8,315 nt of DNA from contig JAWXTR010000114.1 of the NCBI GenBank assembly GCA_044433365.1, positions 1 through 8,315 of the forward strand, written 5' to 3'. The notes beneath the pieces were generated by a model, which did no database searches, had not been told where the DNA came from, and saw only the letters and a list, made by a program, of their open reading frames with translations. Shown piece after piece: positions 6,362-8,315 of the stretch. A program made the translations under genes and the position numbers. This DNA comes from CAMQVM01 sp044433365. Lineage in GTDB: Bacteria > Bacteroidota > Bacteroidia > Bacteroidales > Rikenellaceae. Numbering within the stretch: the stretch's first letter is position 1; the number at the start of each line of letters is the position of its first letter.

Positions 6362-7837
6362 ATGAGAAAAAAACAGATTTTTATAGTTGCCATTCTATCA
6401 TTACTGAGTGTTTCGGCAATGGCGCAAAAAAAGTGGACACTCTCGGAGTGTATCGACTACGCACTAGAGCATAATATATCGCTTGAGCAGCTCGAACTAT
6501 CCACTTCGCAGAGTGAAATAGAGCTAAATACAGCAAAAAATAGTCGACTTCCATCGTTAAGTGCCTCACTTGGAGCTAGTAGCTATTTTGGTCGTGGACC
6601 CTCACGTGATGGAACCTATGTAGATAATACTCAAATATCTACAAGTGCCAACATTTCGGCTGATTTGCCAATTTATAATGGAGGAAGCATTAAAAATAAC
6701 ATCATTGCTAGCGAACTAAACCTAAAATCGGCAATTGCTCAATACGATGCAGCAAAAGAGGATATTTCACTACAAATTGTATCGCTCTATTTGCAGGTGT
6801 TGTATAGTAAAGAGCTATATAGAGTGGCTGAAAATCAACTAGAACTAACTAGTAGCTACTCGGTACGTAGTAAAATACTTCTTGAAAATGGTAAATCGTC
6901 GGAGGCTGACTATTACGAGGCTCTTTCGTTAGAGGCAAAAGACAAACTTACTCTTTCTCAGATGAAATCGCAACTTGCAATAAATCTTTTGAACCTTTCG
7001 CAAGCGTTAAATCTCGATAATAGTAGCGATTTTGATGTTGCAACTCCCGATATAAGTAGCTTTGATAGTATGATTATCTCTCCACTTGAAAGCAGTGAGC
7101 AGGTATATGATTATGCTGTCGAAAACCGTCCTGATATTCTTAGCTCAGAGTACACTCTCGAAAGTTTGGAGTATCAACATAAAGTTATTAAAGCTTCGAC
7201 ACTTCCCTCAATTAATCTATCGGGCGGATATAGCAACTCTTACTACAACTCTTTCACCGAAGATGCAGTAAACGAACGTTTTAGAGAGCAAATGAGGCAA
7301 AATGGTAGTGAGACAGTGGGTTTAAGTATCTCAATTCCAATATTTAATAGATTTGCAACACGAAATAGGCTTCGTAGTTCAAAAATAAGTATGAGAAACC
7401 AAGAATTGGCAATAAAAGATAAAAAGGTAAATCTTTATAAGCAGATTGAACAGGCATATCAAAATGCGGTTTTATCACGTGACAACTTTGTAGCATCACA
7501 AAGCTCTTTAACTTCATCGCAAAAGGCATTTGAGTATGCTAAAATAAAGGCTGATGAGGGTCGTTCAACGGTTTTCGATTTTAACGACTCAAAAAATCGC
7601 CTAATATCGTCAGAATCTGAGCTTCTAAAGGCAAAATACGAATATATTTTTAATAAAAAAATCTTAGATTTCTATCGTGGAGTATCCTTGGTCGAAATTA
7701 GTAATGCCAATAAAGGTTTGAAAAACCTTCTTCCGCTTTTAGCGAGCGGAGCGAAGCCGTTAGTGAAAACGAACGATTTTTACCAGCCCAAAGGGCGTGC
7801 TTTTTCTAAAAAAGCATTAACAAAAGTTATTTTTTAG
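6362..7837 (+). CDS. TolC-like outer-membrane efflux channel with an odd C-terminal extension
   Basis: The 491-residue protein opens with a signal peptide (MRKKQIFIVAILSLLSVSAMA, cleavage expected after residue 21 before QKKWTLSEC). Two OEP repeats follow, about residues 24-215 and 245-440, each with the long coiled-coil helices and a beta-hairpin region (for example ISTSANISADLPIYNGG and GLSISIPIFNRF) that build the trimeric barrel and periplasmic tunnel. It would complete the export path from the ATPase, permeases and adaptor encoded just upstream. The family normally ends close to the LDFYRG segment (435-440). Here the frame continues about 48 residues through VEISNANKGLKNLLPL to ALTKVIF, and the DNA for that tail is a string of small hairpins, so the tail looks like read-through into repeat DNA. 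The stop codon itself forms the edge of the next hairpin element (7836-8000). The core assignment is firm. Confidence 0.92.
   Translation: MRKKQIFIVAILSLLSVSAMAQKKWTLSECIDYALEHNISLEQLELSTSQSEIELNTAKNSRLPSLSASLGASSYFGRGPSRDGTYVDNTQISTSANISADLPIYNGGSIKNNIIASELNLKSAIAQYDAAKEDISLQIVSLYLQVLYSKELYRVAENQLELTSSYSVRSKILLENGKSSEADYYEALSLEAKDKLTLSQMKSQLAINLLNLSQALNLDNSSDFDVATPDISSFDSMIISPLESSEQVYDYAVENRPDILSSEYTLESLEYQHKVIKASTLPSINLSGGYSNSYYNSFTEDAVNERFREQMRQNGSETVGLSISIPIFNRFATRNRLRSSKISMRNQELAIKDKKVNLYKQIEQAYQNAVLSRDNFVASQSSLTSSQKAFEYAKIKADEGRSTVFDFNDSKNRLISSESELLKAKYEYIFNKKILDFYRGVSLVEISNANKGLKNLLPLLASGAKPLVKTNDFYQPKGRAFSKKALTKVIF
7691..7835 (+). other. Hairpin-rich DNA forming the last ~48 TolC codons
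   Basis: Within 145 bp four small stem-loops follow one another: AAGGTTT-GAA-AAACCTT (7713-7729), GCCC-AAA-GGGC (7786-7796), TGCTTTTT-CTA-AAAAAGCA (7798-7816) and TAAC-AAAA-GTTA followed by six T (7818-7835). A locally GC-rich patch lies at about 7733-7760. Such density is not expected of coding sequence and coincides with the part of the protein that has no place in the TolC fold. The likeliest reading is an intergenic repeat that replaced the native stop; a genuine extension is less likely. Confidence 0.5.
7818..7835 (+). terminator. Weak terminator-like hairpin at the end of the TolC gene
   Basis: TAAC-AAAA-GTTA followed by six T ends one base before the TAG stop is complete. The stem is only 4 bp, so by itself it would be weak; the larger palindrome at 7836-8000 may do the real work of ending the operon transcript. 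Confidence 0.3.
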
Positions 7838-8000
7838 GGGAGTTATAAAATCTGGATTTTGAGAGATTTTTTGTTTTAAGGCTTTAGATTTGGATTTTTC
7901 GAATAAGGGCTGTAGTGGCTCCTACCGCCCTTATTTGAAAAATACAAAGGTGAAGCCTTAAAACGGAAAAGCTCCGAAAGTCAGATTTTAGAAGTTCCCT
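7836..8000. repeat. 165-bp long imperfect hairpin element, second family
   Basis: The two halves are imperfect reverse complements over the whole length and fold about 7918/7919. The best-paired blocks are TAAAATCTG near the outside, GTTTTAAGGCTT in the middle (7873-7884 with 7953-7964), AATAAGGGC near the centre (7902-7910) and GTAG/CTAC at the tip. It begins within the TolC stop codon, has no ORF and differs in sequence from the 167-bp family despite near-equal length. A 32-bp piece of its left end recurs at 220-251, so it is a dispersed repeat: possibly a second MITE family, or a stable 3'-end structure for the exporter mRNA. Confidence 0.65.
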
Positions 8001-8015
8001 TTACAACTCGGATTA

Positions 8016-8039
8016 CAAAAATAGCTCAAAATAGCTCAA
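8016..8039 (+). repeat. Two-copy 10-bp direct repeat in the right-hand spacer
   Basis: AAAATAGCTC occurs twice in immediate succession, flanked by further A-runs (CAAAA before, AAAAATTTC after). The 62-bp stretch 8001-8062 between the hairpin element and the first tandem MITE copy contains nothing else recognisable. Confidence 0.5.
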
Positions 8040-8062
8040 AAATTTCAAATCTTTATTCGCAT

Positions 8063-8229
8063 TAAGTAGTGTAAAACAATTATTGCCATATTCTTAATAG
8101 CACTCTTGGAGCGATATTTTTCACTATTAAATCTCAATATAGAACCACTATATTTTCGATTCAATAGCAAAAAATCTCATCTCCAATAGCACTATTAAAA
8201 ATACACCAATAATTATTTTACCCTACTTA
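8063..8229 (+). mobile_element. 167-bp MITE-like palindromic element, copy 2
   Basis: This copy is base-for-base identical to 2385-2551 over all 167 bp and in the same orientation. It begins TAAGTAGTG after ATTCGCAT and ends CTACTTA. Its final TA (8228-8229) is also the first TA of the next copy, so the junction reads CTACTTAAGTAG, a 12-bp palindrome. Identity with copy 1 across 5.7 kb implies recent spread, recent duplication or gene conversion. Confidence 0.82.
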
Positions 8230-8315
8230 AGTAGTGTAAAACAATTATTGCCATATTCTTAATAGCACTCTTGGAGCGATATTTTTCACTATTAAATCTC
8301 AATATAGAACCACTA
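8228..8315 (+). mobile_element. 167-bp MITE-like element, copy 3 (cut by window edge)
   Basis: The last 88 bp are identical to the first 88 bp of copies 1 and 2, reaching just past the hairpin centre before the window ends. Copies 2 and 3 form a head-to-tail tandem with a 165-bp period. Whether the array continues beyond the window cannot be seen. Confidence 0.82.

Noticed and set aside
7086..7271. 61-codon plus-strand frame inside the TolC gene
   Set aside because: Out of frame within a well-supported outer-membrane channel gene; no features of its own.
5215..7837. Specific macrolide or drug resistance function
   Set aside because: MacA/TolC-like families export varied substrates (drugs, peptides, lipids); nothing in the sequence identifies the substrate.
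2385..8229. Composite transposon carrying the exporter
   Set aside because: The flanking copies encode no transposase and no outer target-site duplication is evident; recombination between repeats is a simpler idea than transposition of the block.
8063..8315. CRISPR array
   Set aside because: The direct units are 165 bp with no short repeat/unique spacer alternation and no cas gene; they are whole-element tandem copies.

Overview
This is an AT-rich window that reads as a Bacteroidota chromosome, probably Bacteroidales. Three things support that. Two upstream regions carry the Bacteroidota sigma signature TTG-N20-TAnnTTTG with identical spacing. Starts lack strong AGGAGG ribosome sites. The gene families (a DUF3810 membrane metalloprotease and a split MacB-type exporter with two FtsX permeases) are typical of the phylum. 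Species cannot be fixed from the sequence alone.

Layout. Positions 1-94 hold the first 31 codons of a lipoprotein gene on the minus strand. The divergent spacer 95-359 carries promoters and short pieces of two repeat families that recur at the right end. A DUF3810 gene (360-1424) has its own promoter and ends in a 42-bp perfect palindrome. A second promoter (1551-1581) precedes an exporter operon on the plus strand: ABC ATPase (1658-2341), FtsX/MacB-type permease 1 (2605-3879), permease 2 (3912-5138), MacA-like periplasmic adaptor (5215-6354) and TolC-like outer-membrane channel (6362-7837). Together they would form a cell-envelope-spanning tripartite efflux or secretion machine. The MacB function is split into a free ATPase and a probable permease heterodimer. 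The substrate cannot be read from the sequence.

The unusual part is the repeats. A 167-bp element lies between the ATPase and permease 1. It is nearly all inverted repeat and looks like a transposase-less MITE with TA at its ends. Two more copies lie head to tail at the right end (8063-8229 and 8228-8315, cut by the window edge), and every base visible is identical. The tandem copies share a single TA, as expected if one copy inserted into the target duplication of another. Copy 1 is bracketed by heptanucleotide arrays of the same unit in opposite orientation. The left array encodes the ATPase C-terminus and stop; the right one runs up to the permease 1 start codon. A second, unrelated 165-bp hairpin element (7836-8000) begins inside the TolC stop codon. 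The last ~48 codons of the TolC gene look like captured, hairpin-rich non-coding DNA.

Functionally, the direct 167-bp copies flank permease 1 through TolC. Recombination between them could excise about 5.7 kb and leave an orphan ATPase. Copy 1 inside the operon could also fold into a long RNA hairpin that uncouples ATPase expression from the genes downstream.
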